NCBI GenBank assembly: GCA_013399695.1
Contig: VXAU01004947.1
Coordinates: forward strand, 868,990-932,989
Direction: 5' to 3'
Length of the DNA: 64,000 nucleotides
Source: Formicarius rufipectus
Lineage: Eukaryota; Chordata; Aves; Passeriformes; Formicariidae
Positions 62,061 to 64,000 of this stretch are shown one piece after another (positions within the stretch are counted from its first letter, which is position 1; the number at the start of each line of letters is the position of its first letter). The position numbers and the translations under genes were made by a program. The notes beneath the pieces are model-generated. The model worked only from the letters and a program-made list of their open reading frames with translations. It was not told the DNA's origin and did not search any database.

Positions 62061-64000
62061 TCCCCCACACTCAGGTAGACAAGCTGCATCTACACCCCCA
62101 GCATTTGCCTGTGGCTCCTCTGCGCATTATATGCTACCCCTGTGGCCGCAGGATACAATTATTTGCTTTCATGTGGGACAGGAGAGGGATTTATCTGACA
62201 GTATACACAATACTATGAGGACTGCCTGCTACTGGGTTACAGTGTGATCAGACAGGCTGTGAAGATGCTGGTTTTGGCCTACAGCTCCATATACTGCAAC
62301 ACTTTGTCGTTCTCAACCCTGCAGCATGTTTTGGGCAAACACCTAAGACAGAGATGGTGATATTTTCCCTGCTTTCCAGGGAAAGTGATCCCAGATGTGC
62401 TGACAGGGCTGATCAAAGGGAAGGCTTCATTTGTTATCAAGCACATTCCTACAGAGGATTTATGGAAAATACTCTCAGGGAATAGCACCAAGGCAGAGGC
62501 TATATAATTTCAGAAACTCATTGCAAATTGCTGAGCAGAAATTGCTCATGTAGTTCCTTACTGAACTGCTGTAAAATGGGATGAAATGGGTGTATGAAAT
62601 CAGTTACAGATCAGATCATTCAAAGAATCTAGGTTTTCATTTCTACCTTTTATAATCCCTACCTCTGGTTAGTATGGACTACCTGCATTTTGAAAGCTAA
62701 TTTGGACTAGAAGAAAAATTGGAAACTATTAAAGAAAAACATCCTGAAAATTTCTTTTCTGAAATGTTCTAAAATGGCTTTATTTATCAAAGAAAGAACC
62801 TCTCCTGTTCCCACTTTCACACTCAATAACCCAGCATTTTCAGCAGAGAGCATTTAATCATAAAACTCATGACAGAGGAAGAGCCTTTTTAAATGGACTG
62901 AACACCTGATGGTGACAGGGGCTGGTGAGTTAACAGGAGACCATATGGGGGTCAGGACGGCAATTTTGCAATTGATGTGTGTTTGATTGTGTTAGGTTGG
63001 AAAAATCAAGCCAATACTACAATGCTTTTGCACATTTTTTTGCCAGCCTCCTTGGGAAAAGAAATGAAAGCCTTGTGGACTCTTGGAGGGGCACCTGCAG
63101 TGTTGCAGAAAATAGATTGGAGATACAAATGGAGAAATCTTTCCTTTTGACATTCTCCCTGTACACTTTCAAGGTTAGAGGTGGCAAGAGCACATCTTTC
63201 AACAAGTTGAACTGCCTATAAACAGATTTGCTGTGTTGGCTAGCATTTAGCAGTATTAGAATTCAAATGTGCTGGGTGCTTCCCAGAGGACAGACCCCCA
63301 GAACTTTCAGATATTTGTGTCCACTCTAAAATGGCTTAAGATCACAAATCTAAATACTACCATATTGTTCATGTCACTCAACAGATGTCAGAAGATAATT
63401 ATCCACCTGAACCAGATGGCCAGATAAAAGAAAGGATCCTATTTATTAGCTTCTTTATTTTTTTTCCCTTAATGTTTAATGAGCACAGTAGGAGAAGAAG
63501 TGGTAAAATGAAAAGCTCTGAAAGAATCAAGGCTTTCTGGTTACGGGAAGTTCTCTGACTTGATTCTGTAATGAGACTATTCTCTCCCAGAAGTACACAT
63601 TAGGATCACTTCTGTAAGACTAGGCTAATGAATAAGCAGATGTTTTTGTTCTGTGCTTGGCTTTGATTTAATCTCTAGCACCATGCAGAGAGCTGTCAGA
63701 GTTTCCACAGTTAAAGAGTTACTTCTAGCATAGTTAAAGCAAAGACAATCTTACATCACTAGAGGAAAAAACACTGACTCTACAATCCTTGTCACACCTT
63801 GCAATGTCAGTGCCCACTTTCTTCTTGCTTTCTGTTCAAAACAACCATAACATCTGCAAGAAGCTTTTCTTCTTTTGGAGTAATCCACTTCTGGTGTGGA
63901 GGACCCAAATTTCTTCCCAAGCAAGAGCATATTATTCACCTCGTCTGCCCAGGAAGAACAATATTTTGTACCCAAGGAAAAAGGGAAGATTTAGCTATGG
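62061..64000. other. non-coding stretch, nothing recognised
   Basis: No gene, RNA gene or repeat family is recognised to the end of the window. Frames are 80 codons or shorter. Confidence 0.6.

Overview
The window looks like nuclear DNA from a bird. The clearest evidence is repeated pieces of CR1 (chicken repeat 1) LINEs. Several end in degenerate copies of the avian CR1 3' octamer (ATTCTATG or ATTCTGTG-like). There are also two solitary LTRs of the kind left by avian endogenous retroviruses, in otherwise AT-rich, repeat-poor sequence. No prokaryotic organisation is present: there are no long ORFs, operons or ribosome binding sites. The unrelated open frames are all 165 codons or shorter, and I recognise no protein-coding gene. 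The stretch is best read as intergenic DNA (a gene-poor region) or part of a very long intron. A neoavian bird is likely but not proven.

Layout. 1-9.2 kb is unremarkable apart from a (TACC)n tract and a possible small non-coding exon at 8658-8738. 9.2-9.7 kb is a CR1 3' end. 9.7-34.4 kb is mostly featureless, with an ancient CR1 relic at 17.9-18.1 kb, two short inverted repeats, a perfect 20-bp palindrome and a TATC-rich tract. 34.4-34.7 kb is a short solo LTR of ERVL type. 38.24-38.34 kb is a possible exon. 39.5-40.25 kb is the most unusual part: a GC/CpG-rich tRNA-derived, SINE-like element with a (CAA)n tail, followed about 150 bp later by a solo LTR flanked by a 6-bp direct repeat. 41.6-43.6 kb has two forward CR1 fragments. 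49.17-52.13 kb is a nested CR1 locus on the minus strand: a roughly 2-kb CR1 with decayed reverse transcriptase has split an older CR1 in two. 54.0-55.0 kb (perhaps to 55.7 kb) is a much older CR1-like reverse transcriptase relic. Short CR1 tails lie at 55.7, 61.0 and 61.7-62.06 kb, the last carrying a GACAGA microsatellite.

Nothing here forms a working pathway or a novel encoded system. The content is a layered record of retrotransposition: ancient amniote-type CR1, then avian CR1 subfamilies, one nested inside another, plus ERV LTRs and a tRNA-derived SINE-like insertion. Family calls rest on recognition of consensus sequence by eye. No alignment or database search was run, so boundaries without a visible tail or direct repeat are approximate.
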